Assembly: GCA_003952965.2 (NCBI GenBank)
Contig: CM025852.1
Span: forward strand, 20,099,915-20,163,914
Direction: 5' to 3'
DNA from: Morella rubra
Lineage: Eukaryota; Streptophyta; Magnoliopsida; Fagales; Myricaceae
Length of the DNA stretch: 64,000 bases
Under the pieces are notes generated by a model. It was not told the DNA's origin and did no database searches. It worked only from the letters and a program-made list of their open reading frames with translations. A program made the translations under genes and the position numbers. This document shows, piece after piece, positions 26,901 to 37,148 of this stretch. Numbering within the stretch: position 1 is the first letter of the stretch; every line of letters starts with the position of its first letter.

Positions 26901-27306
26901 ATGACATATATATTTAAATAAAATTGGGGTTATTTTAAGGCCTCTGCTAAATCATCTACTATGATCCAAAGAGCGTAAGATGATAGTAATTAAGAAGTGA
27001 CCAATTTAATCATTTGATTTATGAATGTACCATTTTTCGTAGAAAATAAAAAGATATCTAGTTTTTTATGTATATATAAGAAGTATGGTGTTAACAGAGA
27101 AAGTAAATGAAATCTTGAAAAGGCATAGAGCTAGGTTGAATATATAGCTGGAAGCAGCATTAATTTACCTTCCCGGAGTCAGAAGCAAATGTAGGCGCTA
27201 GGAAATGAACTCCCCAAATGGTGGGAGGGAATTCGGCTAAACAGCGTTTCTTTTTGTCGGTAGCATTTTGGATTGAAGCAGGAACTGCTGAAACTTGGAT
27301 CGACAT
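23903..27306 (-). CDS. Sesquiterpene synthase, TPS-a type, complete
   Basis: Seven minus-strand exons join in frame: 27306-27169, 26368-26083, 25637-25265, 25125-24907, 24790-24652, 24534-24286 and 24199-23903 (TGA). They give 566 residues, the usual size for a cytosolic TPS-a enzyme without a plastid transit peptide, and the seven-exon pattern is typical of the subfamily. The enzyme should ionise farnesyl diphosphate with Mg2+ and cyclise it. Visible motifs are the N-terminal R21-C-x8-W31 (FPPTIWG), RDR at 281-283, the metal-binding DDTYD at 318-322, and the second metal site DDLMSHKFE (462-470) formed across the exon 6-7 join. RxR and the two metal sites are present, so the protein looks active. 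The start ATG at 27306 lies about 75 nt below a likely TATA box near 27410. The product (for example a germacrene- or cadinene-type skeleton) cannot be predicted from sequence alone. Confidence 0.95.
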
Positions 27307-27405
27307 CTCTATTTTTGATTTGAGACCGGCAGGTTTGGTCTTGCAAAGCTAGAGATGCGCACTGTCTCCAAGACTGGTGTGACCAAAATAGGTTATCTCC
27401 TCGGG

Positions 27406-27416
27406 CATTTATAGGC
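27406..27416 (-). promoter_or_regulatory. Likely TATA box of the terpene synthase
   Basis: The minus strand reads CCTATAAATG about 100 nt upstream of the start codon at 27306, which would place transcription start near 27380 with a 5' leader of about 75 nt. This is inferred from position and motif only. Confidence 0.5.
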
Positions 27417-27605
27417 ATAACTGAACACTATAGGATTTTCCACGTGCAATAAATCAAAAATAAGGTTTGTACGTACGTACAGTAAAAAGAGAAATGTTAC
27501 ACGTTTATCAACAGGAAATTCTTGCATGTAAAATATGGCTTTGGGACAGTTTGTAAGACGATCAGTGAACTCTGATTCTGTGCGTCCGTAGATAAAATGC
27601 CGGTA

Positions 27606-28689
27606 TAACTGTTTCAAAGACGTTATGTACTTCTGAACAACTATATCTAGTGAGTGAAAGTAAGTTTAAAAACTACTGTTTGTGTGTGCAAGTCATTGAC
27701 TTAAATGAGATTTTAACTATAGAATTTGTTTAAGTGTTTGTTTATCGTTGCGGTCCTAGCTTGGTTAGTGTATTCTCCAGCTAGACCTGATCTGTCCCAG
27801 CTCATTTTCTTGTTGGTACTATATGTATATATATATATATTTATTTTTTTTTTTCTCATTTCCCTATATTAGCTTTTGATGCAGATCACAGACAGTACAC
27901 AAGTTTAAAAAAAAAAATTATAATACATCACAAAAAAGAATTATAATTTTGCCAATAATATGTTGACAAAATTTTGCTTAGAACAGATTTCCCTTTAGGA
28001 TCCTATATTTTTGTGCTTACAAATAGGTTTTTTAATCTAAATTATCATAAACGGTAGCCGGAATTCATTGGATATCAAAGTAATCGATCTTCATGAAGAT
28101 TTCTTTCTCAATTGGTTTTATTCCCAATTGACAATGAAAATAAATTTCAACAGCTGATAATTGGAAACCGCCAAAATAATTTTAGTAAGTATTTTGAAGC
28201 TACCTAAATAATTCTGGCATGTATGTATTCCTTAAAAGACATGCATTCTACCGTATTCTGTTGCATTTGTGCTAAACATACTTGAAAAGTTAAAAGTTAG
28301 TTATGATTTTTTTCTCTCCCCTAAAGGGAGATTTTCTTCTCCTCTAATATATGTTTTACGTATAATCTTTGGAGTTCAATTCACAATATTGTACGGTACA
28401 CATACTAGGTTGAAAGATTATTATTCCATTTCTCTTTCTCATGATATTCAAATTGAAGAAGTGGTAACACGAATATATTTTATTTCTTTCTATTAGATTA
28501 AGATCATCTATAATTTCTTCTTCGAATTGGATAGTAAAATTTAGAAGGAGACAGAAGCATTAATCATGCGAGTCTAATTACTCTGTTTAGTGTTGCATGT
28601 ATATTGAACTTCGAGCATTAATTTTTATACTATAATATATATATATTATGCATTTCGTCTCTCTTTCTAATCTTAGACCCTTTCTTCTT

Positions 28690-28724
<35 letters not shown>

Positions 28725-29145
28725 TTATTTATTTTTTTCTTTTCTAGTTTCTTGTTTTTGAGGTTTGAGGGTAGGGGAGACTATGTATAGAAAACAATCA
28801 CCATTACAGAAGGGATTTCACTGCATATGGCTGCTAATTTTCCCAAGTGAATCATCCAATTACTATGATAATTAATAAGACATACGACATGATGTTAAAG
28901 GAATGATGTAACAAGTTTTCAATTAGTCAGAAGATTCTATTGAATTATACGGAATTAATCAGATTTTAGGAGATCGAGCAAAAGAAAAAGGGATGTGATA
29001 ATATATAGTGACACGTCCCGAAGTACGTGCATGCACCCATCCACCCACTTGCAGACAAGGTTTTATACAAGTTAAATGACTTTTGTAGCCAATTCGGATA
29101 ATCTCACTCGATTACCACAATATATAAACACTTGTAATGCACATA
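27606..29145. repeat. Terpene synthase upstream flank, copy A of a 1.3-1.5 kb duplication
   Basis: The DNA upstream of the terpene synthase matches 35828-37131 almost base for base over its main part (27940-29145 against about 35945-37131). The left 350 bp align in short blocks with gaps: ACTGTTTCAAAGACGTTATG, TTTATCGTTGCGGTCCTAGC and CCAGCTAGACCTGATCTGTC are in both. It contains TA microsatellites near 27825 and 28697. An open frame at 28269-28496 is shared by both copies only because the DNA is duplicated; it has no recognisable motif. Confidence 0.85.
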
Positions 29146-29387
29146 TGGCGTGATAATATATAGTGACGTCGATGTGATAATATATAGTGACGTCCCCTTT
29201 TCTTCTGTCTCTTGAAATCTGATTAATTCCGCATAATTCAATGTAATCTTCTGACTAATTAAACGCTTGTTACATCATTCCTTTAACATCATGTCGTATG
29301 GCGCCTAAACAGAAAATGCCTATTAATTATCATAGTAATTGGATGATTGACGTGGGAAAATTAGCGGCCATATGCAGTGAAGAAAAA
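28817..29387. repeat. Fold-back repeat with arms of about 180-200 bp
   Basis: The arm at 28817-28992 and the reverse complement of 29190-29387 are nearly the same sequence. Both include CACTGCATATGG, CATCCAATTACTATGATAAT, ACGACATGATGTTAAAGGAA and GGAATTAATCAGATTT. The spacer holds a 20-bp word, GTGATAATATATAGTGACGT, at 29150 and 29174. That word occurs again at 29393 and 29417, with a variant at 28995. The cluster could be a foldback transposon or a rearrangement relic. Confidence 0.75.
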
Positions 29388-29392
29388 GGGAC

Positions 29393-29520
29393 GTGATAAT
29401 ATATAGTGACGTCGATGTGATAATATATAGTGACGTCCCCTTTTCTTCTGTCTCTTGAAATCTGATTAATTCCGTATAATTCAATTTAATCTTCTGACTA
29501 ATTAAACGCTTGTTACTTCA
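29393..29520. repeat. Direct repeat of 29150-29275
   Basis: Two tandem GTGATAATATATAGTGACGT words are followed by CCCTTTTCTTCTGTCTCTTG and by DNA matching the right arm of the neighbouring fold-back repeat. It is a direct partial copy of 29150-29275, ending where sequence related to the 21.3-kb repeat begins. No coding content. Confidence 0.7.
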
Positions 29521-29523
29521 TGT

Positions 29524-29770
29524 CTGATGTTTCAAACCATGTCCCATAAGAATGAAAGACGAAGCTAAATGGGTTTACAACCTCTTGTCAATGGCCAATG
29601 AGTTGAGGCCACTTGTTATTGAGCATTTTCTTTTTTCTTTTTTGGGTGGAGGGGAGTATTTTGGTAGGCTGAGGAAATTCTGAACTAGGTGTCTCTGTCT
29701 CGACAGGCAAGTTATGCTCTACGTGTTTGATGTTTCAAACCATGTCCCATAAAAATGAAAGAAGAAGCTA
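29524..29770. repeat. Dispersed repeat, copy 2 (copy 1 at 21307-21510)
   Basis: It matches the element at 21.3 kb, and is itself flanked by two direct copies of a segment of about 45 bp containing TGTTTCAAACCATGTCCCAT (near 29527 and 29730). The right side joins the LINE RNase H fragment at about 29770. If the LINE reads leftwards, this would be its 3' end region. Confidence 0.6.
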
Positions 29771-30302
29771 TTAAAACCCAAGGATAGGAAGAAGAAAGCC
29801 CAGGAAGACAGGGAATGACACCCTCAAAGTGAGAGGACGCCGCCCAAAGAGTTAAACGGTGCGGAAGTGAATTCGCACAGCCAGGAACGTGCTGCCAACG
29901 ACAAGAATGAAGCTGAGCAGCAGCAGTTCGCAAGTTAAGAAGAACAACCTCCACAGCCCAAGGAGGAGTAAAGGACGAAGCTTGAAGAGCTTCAGTGACC
30001 ACCGAAGAATCGCCTTCAAAAATGACATCCAAAAGGTGGTTGTCCAGAGCAACACGAAGCCCCAATTCCATAGCATGCGCCTCACCTACCATAGGATCCA
30101 AAGCAGGCAACAAACAAGTTTCAGCATGAAAAAGAGAGCCCAAGTGATAACGGCACACACAGGCAGCAACCGAGAAACCAGGCCGAATAGCAATATCCCA
30201 TTAATTGACACCCGTGACACCCGAGGAGACCAAGCTACAGACGGCGAGGCCGCAACCTTATGGACCCAAGCACCCTTGTGTTCCAAAGAGACACGCAGGA
30301 CC
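29770..30302 (-). mobile_element. LINE fragment, RNase H domain (part 1 of a split element)
   Basis: Minus-strand reading gives an RNase H-like domain of the plant L1 type: VGEAHAMELGLRVALDN, then FEGDSSVVTEAL and the C-terminal pattern QHVPGCANSLPHRLTLWA. The N-terminal part of the domain continues in other frames up to about 30300, so it is decayed. The upstream part of the same LINE resumes at about 31800, beyond an insertion of about 1.5 kb. Confidence 0.7.
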
Positions 30303-31227
30303 TGTCACGCCCCAAAATCAACGTAAATAAAGAAAATAAATTTATCTCCTTTATTGAAAACAAAACATATTATAACTACAATGTTTCAAAATATAAACAT
30401 TAAACAAATCTCTTAATAGTCTAAAATTCAAAATGATGCTCTCATCTATCCCGCCTAGCATGCTTTCTAAATTTGATCCTTGAACAATCTCTAAAAATAG
30501 GAAATAATAACAGAGTGAGTTCGACAACTCAGTAAGTAGAGAATAAAATATATGAATAAAAATATAATCGTTTTCTGAAATCAGAAATTTACAGTTATAG
30601 ATAGTTTTACCAGTAATACAGAAAAATCCTTTTGACATTAACAATAAGTCACGTTTACCCCTATGGCAAGGTTGTGCAACGACTTATCCGGCGGCCAATC
30701 GAAAAAAGTCAACAGGAAGCAGAGTTCACCCTACTAAGACTTAACGAGAATGCCAAGTGTACACTAGGGAGAAGCCCACATAGAAACCACTCCGAAGAAT
30801 AGATGCACTCAGTAATCAGTAAGTTGGTACCAACAGCAGCAGTAATCAGTACTCAGTAATCAGTAACAGAACATTGCCTTAGGGTTTGAAAACAATATAA
30901 TATATAATAACAAATTCAGAATTAGAAATTATGTTCAGCAGAATATAGAATCTTTTAGAAAGCATGCAGAACAGTAATAAATAGATCTTATGTCTTTTAA
31001 AATTCCACACTTGTTTTCAGAATAAACTTGCAACAAAACATTATTTTGCACAAAATCGTTTTATGAAAACGTGTTCGTCATTTTGAAGAAAAACAGTATA
31101 GTAGCTCCGCTTACTCGTCTTGTTTCGATAATCGAACTGCCTTAGAAACCCGTATCGCAACTATCCAAAAGAACCAAAGATAATTGCAAAAACCCAACAA
31201 TGGCCGAATTGATATATATATAATATG

Positions 31228-31259
<32 letters not shown>

Positions 31260-31795
31260 AACTATCCAAAATGGAATAAAATTAGGCGTCTCTTCACAAT
31301 CCTCCCATTACTGCCATTAGTCGCCAAACACATAGAAACTTCGAGAAATGAGCGTTGGAAATGAAAAGTCTTGAAAATCAAATGAAAAGGTACTAAAATG
31401 GATGAGAAATCGAGAGAGAGAGAGAGGAAATTGATGAGAGAGAAACTGAAAGGTTGAAACAGCGGTTAGAGCACAACATTCGTGATTCTAATTTGGGGAA
31501 GAAGAAGATTGAAATGCAATGTTTCATTTAAAAATCCAAATCGAGCAAAACAGGTTTAAATAAAATAAAACCTCAACAATGGCAACCAAACATGATAAAC
31601 GCCTCAGCGATTCAGCTACAAATCTCTTTCCTTTGAGCGCGGGGGTTTGAATCCTCGCATCTTATCATTTTCGAGATAAAACTGTGAAACATTTAAATCA
31701 ACCCAATTACATAAAATCAACAAACACACGTCTGGCTCAGTGGTCTTCTCCTTTTAAGCCCCAAGTCTAGAGTTCGACTCCAGCCATTGCAAAAG
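30303..31795. mobile_element. Unclassified insertion of about 1.5 kb inside the LINE
   Basis: This segment separates the zinc-binding part of the LINE from its RNase H part. It starts TGTCACGCCCCAAAATC and ends near a run of T. It contains an AG microsatellite (about 31220-31258), three CAGTAATCAGTA-like direct repeats near 30810-30865, and a tRNA-like Pol III promoter at its right end. No long open frame carries a motif. The flanking LINE sequences share AGGACCTG near both borders, which may be part of a decayed target duplication. Confidence 0.5.
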
Positions 31796-31800
31796 CTCTT
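31733..31800 (+). mobile_element. tRNA-derived SINE-like head with A and B boxes
   Basis: TGGCTCAGTGG (31733-31743) fits the Pol III box A consensus and AGTTCGACTCC (31771-31781) fits box B at near-tRNA spacing, followed by a long T run from about 31800. The cloverleaf does not close well, so I do not call a tRNA gene. It could be the head of a SINE or the tRNA-like part of the surrounding insertion. Confidence 0.45.
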
Positions 31801-32305
31801 TTTTTTTTTTCCAAAGACGGGTTATCATAGGACCTGGGCAGAAAAATCACGAGCACTCGGAATGAGGCCCCATGGGCAACTTTGTTACAGTGGAACCAAA
31901 GGAGATCTAACAGATTTGCTGCAAAGATCTAAAAGAAATGGGAGTCAACAGAGAGGATGCCAAGAGAAGAAGGGGTCAGAATGCTACGAAGCCAAGTTGG
32001 AAGGGATAAAGCTCTAAACCCCACGCAATTAAGACCCCAAGGGAACTCCAACCAAGCCACACAACTAAAAGGGCAGCTAAACAGAAGATGAGGTAAAGAC
32101 TCCGGCTCCCCTAAGCAGAGAGGACAAGCAGAAATCTCGCCATCACCATAGAAAAAATAGAACTCAGCCGCCCCTGAGTGGGAAGAATATTCCAAACAAG
32201 CTTCCACAGCAACAGCCTCAAACGCGCATGAATTTTCAGATGCCATAAAGCTTTCCATTCAGAGGTAGAAAGAAGTAAAGGGTGAGGAATAGCAGCAAGC
32301 ACAAT
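31800..32305 (-). mobile_element. LINE fragment, zinc-binding RT-associated domain (part 2 of the split element)
   Basis: Minus-strand frames read WKALWHLKIHARLRLLLWKL, then NILPTQGRLSS, then ACPLCLGEPESLPHLLFSCP, the classic zf-RVT region that follows reverse transcriptase in plant LINEs. Further on, LLDLLWFHCNKVAHG links it to the RNase H part at 29.8-30.3 kb. The reading frame changes within the domain, so the element is dead. The reverse transcriptase itself is not present; the copia element begins where it would be. Confidence 0.75.
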
Positions 32306-32309
32306 AACG

Positions 32310-34560
32310 CAATAGTCTTACGAGTGATAGTTGATAGTGATTTTTCTTTAGTTAGTTGTCATTCTGTTATTGCTGAGCTGGTATGTATTCTTAGTTACGT
32401 GTCGATTGTATATAAATAGAGTCTGTACACTTCTTTAACTTCAATACAATAGAATATTCTTAATCATTTTTTCTCTCACCTTTCACTCGAGTATTCTATT
32501 ACAGTGATCCTTTGTTTTACTTTACCAAAGTTTACATGGTATTAGAGAGGTTGTAAATGGCCGAAACACCAAAATCCCCTTTAGTTCCTTCGGATACTCT
32601 GGAAGGACTTTCTGAAATTCAATCCAATCATTTGTATCTCAACAATAGTGATAATCCAAACGCAATGCTCGTTTCTCAAGTGCTCAACGTAGACAATTTT
32701 TCTAGCTGGCGAAGGTCCATGGAAATGTCTCTGGGTGCAAAGAACAAGTTGTCATTTGTGGATGGATCACTCTCACAACCTCAGCCCTCGTCTCCTACAT
32801 ATTCACGCTGGATTCGTTGCAACGATATGGTCTCTTCATGGCTGTTAAATTCAGTTTCGAAAGATCTAGCCGATAGCGTGCTATACATAGCAACAACCTT
32901 CGAAAGATCTAGCCGATAGCGTGCTATACATAGCAACAACCTCCGAGATCTGGAAGGATTTGAATGATTGCTTCTCTCAGGAAAATGGACCTGGCATTTT
33001 TCAAGTTTAGAAAGCTATTGCTTCTCTTTCTCAAGGTTCAAACACTGTTACTATCTATTTCTCGAAATTGAAATCGTTGTGGGAGAAATTGTCTAATTAC
33101 AAGCATCGCCATGTCTGCACATGTGGAGCTCTTAAGCATCTTGATACTGAACGGAATCAAGAGAGTGTAATGCAATTCCTCATGGGCCTCAATGAGTCCT
33201 ATTCCAGTTTGCGTGGTCAGATTTTATTAATAAAGCCTCTTCCGCCTATTAATAAAGCTTTTTCGCTTGTTGTACAAGAAGAGAGACAACGTGATGTTGC
33301 TACTTTCTCTTCTTCATCTGTTGAGAATAGTGTGTTCTTAACACGCAATCAATCTTCTTCAAACTTTGGTACTTAAAGTGTTTAGACCAATCAAGGCTAT
33401 CAGAACTTTGGGAACAAGTTCACTGGAAAGCCTTTTATGCAGAAGAAAGAACGTCCAACTTGAGCCATTGTGGATTTACTGGCCACACGTGGATCGTTGC
33501 TACAAACTTCACGATTATCCACCTGGATACAAGTCCAGGCCTCCTTCAAGCTCTGTTGATCGAGTACTTCATATGACACAGTTTCATCACATGACAAAAT
33601 TCTGCCGATCACACCTGAACAGTGTCAACAATTGCTTGCACTTTTACCTACATCCGAAACTTCTACTGTTTCTGGTTCAGATCATGATCTAGCTTCTCAT
33701 GCAATGGTCAACATGGTAGGTAACGCATCTGGTCTTAGATCTTGTGATCACCAAGCCTCTGTTCTTTCTTCGCCTAAATGGATTTTGGATACTGGTGCTA
33801 CTAACCACATAGTTAGCTTAGTCTCTATGCTCACTGCAGTCACATCCTCTCATATTTCCTCTGTAAAAATGCCAAATAACCAATATGCTCTTGTCTCTCA
33901 TACTGGTACAGTTCGCTTAAGCCCTACCATACTACTGACAGATGTTCTTGTTGTGCCAGATTTTTCATACAATCTTATCTCTGCTAGCTCCTTAATCAAA
34001 CAGAATTCATGTTGCCTTATTCTTCTTGGCTCATATCTGTTTATACAGGACCTACACACTTGGAGACCGATTGGTTTGGCTAAAGAATCAAGTGGCTTAT
34101 ATTTTTTTATTTCAAATAATTATGTTGTTTTTCAAGCATCTTGTAATCATGTTTCTGAGAATAATTCAGCAGCTTTATGGCATTGTAGATTAGGACATCC
34201 TTCTCTTTCCAAAATGTCTTTGCTGCAATCTTGTATAGCTGATATAAACACTTATCAATTTCATCATTGTACTGTTTGTCCTATGGCAAAACAACGTAAG
34301 CTTTCCTTTCCTGTTTCAACTAGTAAAACTACCTTTCCTTTTGAATTGATTCATTGTGATCTATGGAGTCCGTTTTTAATTACTGATCGCAATGGCGTTA
34401 GATTTTTTCTCCCCATTGTCGATGACTTCACCCGCTGCACATGGGTGCATTTACTTCAAAACAAATCTCAAACCCAAGCTCATATCAGATCATTTTTTCT
34501 TATAGTTGAAACACAATTCAATCTCTAAATCAAGACCATTCGTATTAATTTTGGAACCTA
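32310..34560 (+). mobile_element. Ty1/copia element, partial and broken
   Basis: The region 32310-32536 behaves as a 5' LTR (TATA-like TATATAAATAG near 32410, ending in CA), followed by a tRNA-Met-type primer site TGGTATTAGAG at 32537. A copia gag region follows (from 32557), then protease with DTGATNH near 33790, a pre-integrase HCRLGHPS motif and the start of the integrase core, up to about 34540. Reverse transcriptase, RNase H and the 3' LTR are not visible. It is a broken fossil with several breaks. Its right side meets another LTR-like block. Confidence 0.8.
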
Positions 34561-35827
34561 AACAAGACCATTCGTAATAAGACCACTTAATTAACCTTCC
34601 TGAGTTTCTCTTCCTGATTCAAAACTCCAAAAGTTGAAACACACTCTTTGTCACCATGGAGGATATTTTGATGATTTCGTTTATAAAACGGACATCTTCA
34701 AAGACAAGACATTTTTATCAAAGAGCCAAAGACAAGAAGATGCAAGGAGCTCAAAAGTGAAGATTCAAGACCATAGGGTATAACCTTGTAACTCTTAGTT
34801 TCACTTTTGACAAGGATTTGAATCACACACTTGCATATTTTTCAAACCGTGTAAATCTTCTTATCACATGTTTGACAACCAAAATGCGCTTTAAATATTT
34901 TCAAATCATCCCTATATAAACTCCCAAGCCTTGGTTATACTTTTGGAAGTTGGTTTTTGAAATTGGGATTTCAAAAAGGTCAAAAATGGGCTTTTTAATT
35001 GTAAAGTCGACCGCTATATGAAGCGGATGATGAGACAAAACTTGATAGCATTCAAATTTTATGACCGTTGAGCAACGGCTTTGAAGCGGTCGACCGGTCA
35101 TGAAGCGGTCGACCGGTACAACGGTAAAATTGTCAAATCGACTATAAACGGCTAGTTTTTCATATGTGGCCTATAAAAGACCTTCATAACGTCCAAAAAC
35201 AAGAGAGAACGACCACATATCATTTAAATACTTGAGAAATATCTTAAACCTTCTTATTCCATATTTCTCATATCATTCACACAAATTACACTTTCACATC
35301 CTTGTCATTGTGTGAATCAAGAGATAGAGCTTTCAATTTTCATATCCACTCTTTGAGAGAGTTTATTCTTGTATCTTCCTATCCAAAAGAGGTGATTCCT
35401 TTAGTGAGGTTGTTCACTAAAGAAGAAGCTTAGAGAGGGTATATCTCAAGCTTGGTTGGGTTGTGAGTGGTGAGCCCGAAAAACCACTTGGGTGGGTTTG
35501 AGTGTTGAGCCCGGGAAAGCACTTGTAAGGTTCTCTAGCACCCGGAAGCTAGAGTGTACACTATTTGAAGATAGTGGGAAAACCTCAAGGCTCGGGAAGG
35601 AGCTTGAGGGGTGGATGTAGGCGGGTTTGCCGAACTACTTAAAAATCACGTGTTTGCTTCTCTATCCTTACTCTTTACATTTAGCACTTATTCTATTATG
35701 CATTATATACTTGTCTCTAAATATAGCTCTTTTATACATTTGCAAATTTCAACAAATGCATTTTTGTGAGGTTTAAAATAAAGAGGAATCTAATAAAGTA
35801 AATGCCTTGAATGCTCTTGGTATTAAC
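34560..35827. mobile_element. SIRE/Maximus-like copia LTR block, probably a solo LTR
   Basis: No protein motif is present, but the order of non-coding words fits LTRs of the SIRE/Maximus copia group: repeated GCGGTCGACCGGT near 35090-35115, a CTATAAAAGA TATA-like site near 35171, the segment GTGAGCCCGAAAAACCACTT near 35470, and GGGAAAACCTCAAGGCTCGG followed by GTGGATGTAGGCGGGTTTGC. Both ends are uncertain. The word AAGACCATTCGTA occurs twice at the left border (34531 and 34563), one copy being copia integrase sequence. Family assignment is from memory of related LTRs. Confidence 0.5.
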
Positions 35828-37131
35828 TGTTTCAAAGACGTTATGTATATGAACAACTATACTACTACCATTAACATTAACCGTTTATCGTTGCGGTCCT
35901 AGCTGATCTCCAGCTAGACCTGATCTGTCACATTTTCACATATAATAAAATTATAATTTTGCCAATAATATGTTGACAAAATTTTGCTTAGAACAGATTT
36001 CCCTTTAGGATCCTATATTTTTGTGCTTACAAATAGGTTTTTTAATCTAAATTATCATAAACGGTAGCCGGAATTCATTGGATATCAAAGTAATCGATCT
36101 TCATGAAGATTTCTTTCTCAATTGGTTTTATTCCCAATTGACAATGAAAATAAATTTCAACAGCCGATAATTGGAAACCGCCAAAATAATTTTAGTAAGT
36201 ATTTTGAAGCTACCTAAATAATTCTGGCATGTATGTATTCCTTAAAAGACATGCATTCTACCGTATTCTGTTGCATTCGTGCTAAACATACTTAAAAAGT
36301 TAAAAGTTAGTTATGATTTTTTTCTCTCCCCTAAAGGGAGATTTTCTTCTCCTCTAATATATGTTTTACGTATAATCCTTGGAGTTCAATTCACAATATT
36401 GTACGGTACACATACTAGGTTGAAAGACTATTATTCCAATTCTCTTTCTCATGATATTCAAATTGAAGAAGTGGTAACACGAATATATTTTATTTCTTTC
36501 TATTGGATTAAGATCATCTACAATTTCTTCTTCGAATTGGATAGTAAAATTTAGAAGGAGACAGAAGCATTAATCATGCGAGTCTAATTACTCTGTTTAA
36601 TGTTGCATGTATATTGAACTTCGAGCATTAATTTTTATACTATAGTATATATATATATTATGCATTTCGTCTCTTTCTAATCTTACCCTTTCTTCTTCCT
36701 ATATACATTTATTTATTTATTTTATTTTCTAGTTTCTTGTTTTTGAGGTTTGAGGGTAGGGGAGACTATCTATAGAAAACAATCACCATTTCAGAAGGGA
36801 TTTCACTGCATATGGCTGCTAATTTTCCCAAGTGAATCATCCAATTACTATGATAATTAATAAGACATACGACATGATGTTAAAGGAATGATGTAACAAG
36901 TTTTTAATTAGTCAGAAGATTCAATTGAATTATACGGAATTAATCAGATTTTAGGAGATCGAGACAAAAGAAAAAGGGATGTGATAATATATAGTGACAC
37001 GTCCCGAAGTACGTGCATGCACCCATCCACCCACTTGCAGACAAGGTTTTACACAAGTTAAATGATTTTTGTAGCCAATTCGGATAATCTCACTCGATTA
37101 CCACAATATATAAACACTTGTAATGCACATA
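35828..37131. repeat. Copy B of the terpene synthase upstream flank
   Basis: Near-identical to 27606-29145 apart from gaps in the left 350 bp and a few substitutions. In copy A the terpene synthase start follows on the left side; here an LTR-like block occupies that side and no terpene synthase exon is visible. On the right, similarity stops at about 37131 (copy A 29145), just before a DNA transposon end. Confidence 0.85.
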
Positions 37132-37148
37132 TATAAAAAGCTATTATA

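Noticed and set aside
28269-28496. Open frame conserved with 36279-36554
   Set aside because: The similarity reflects duplication of the DNA as a whole, not selection on protein; no motif, and non-coding DNA around it is equally conserved.
31733-31800. Second tRNA gene
   Set aside because: A and B boxes are present but the stems do not form a full cloverleaf; treated as SINE-like.
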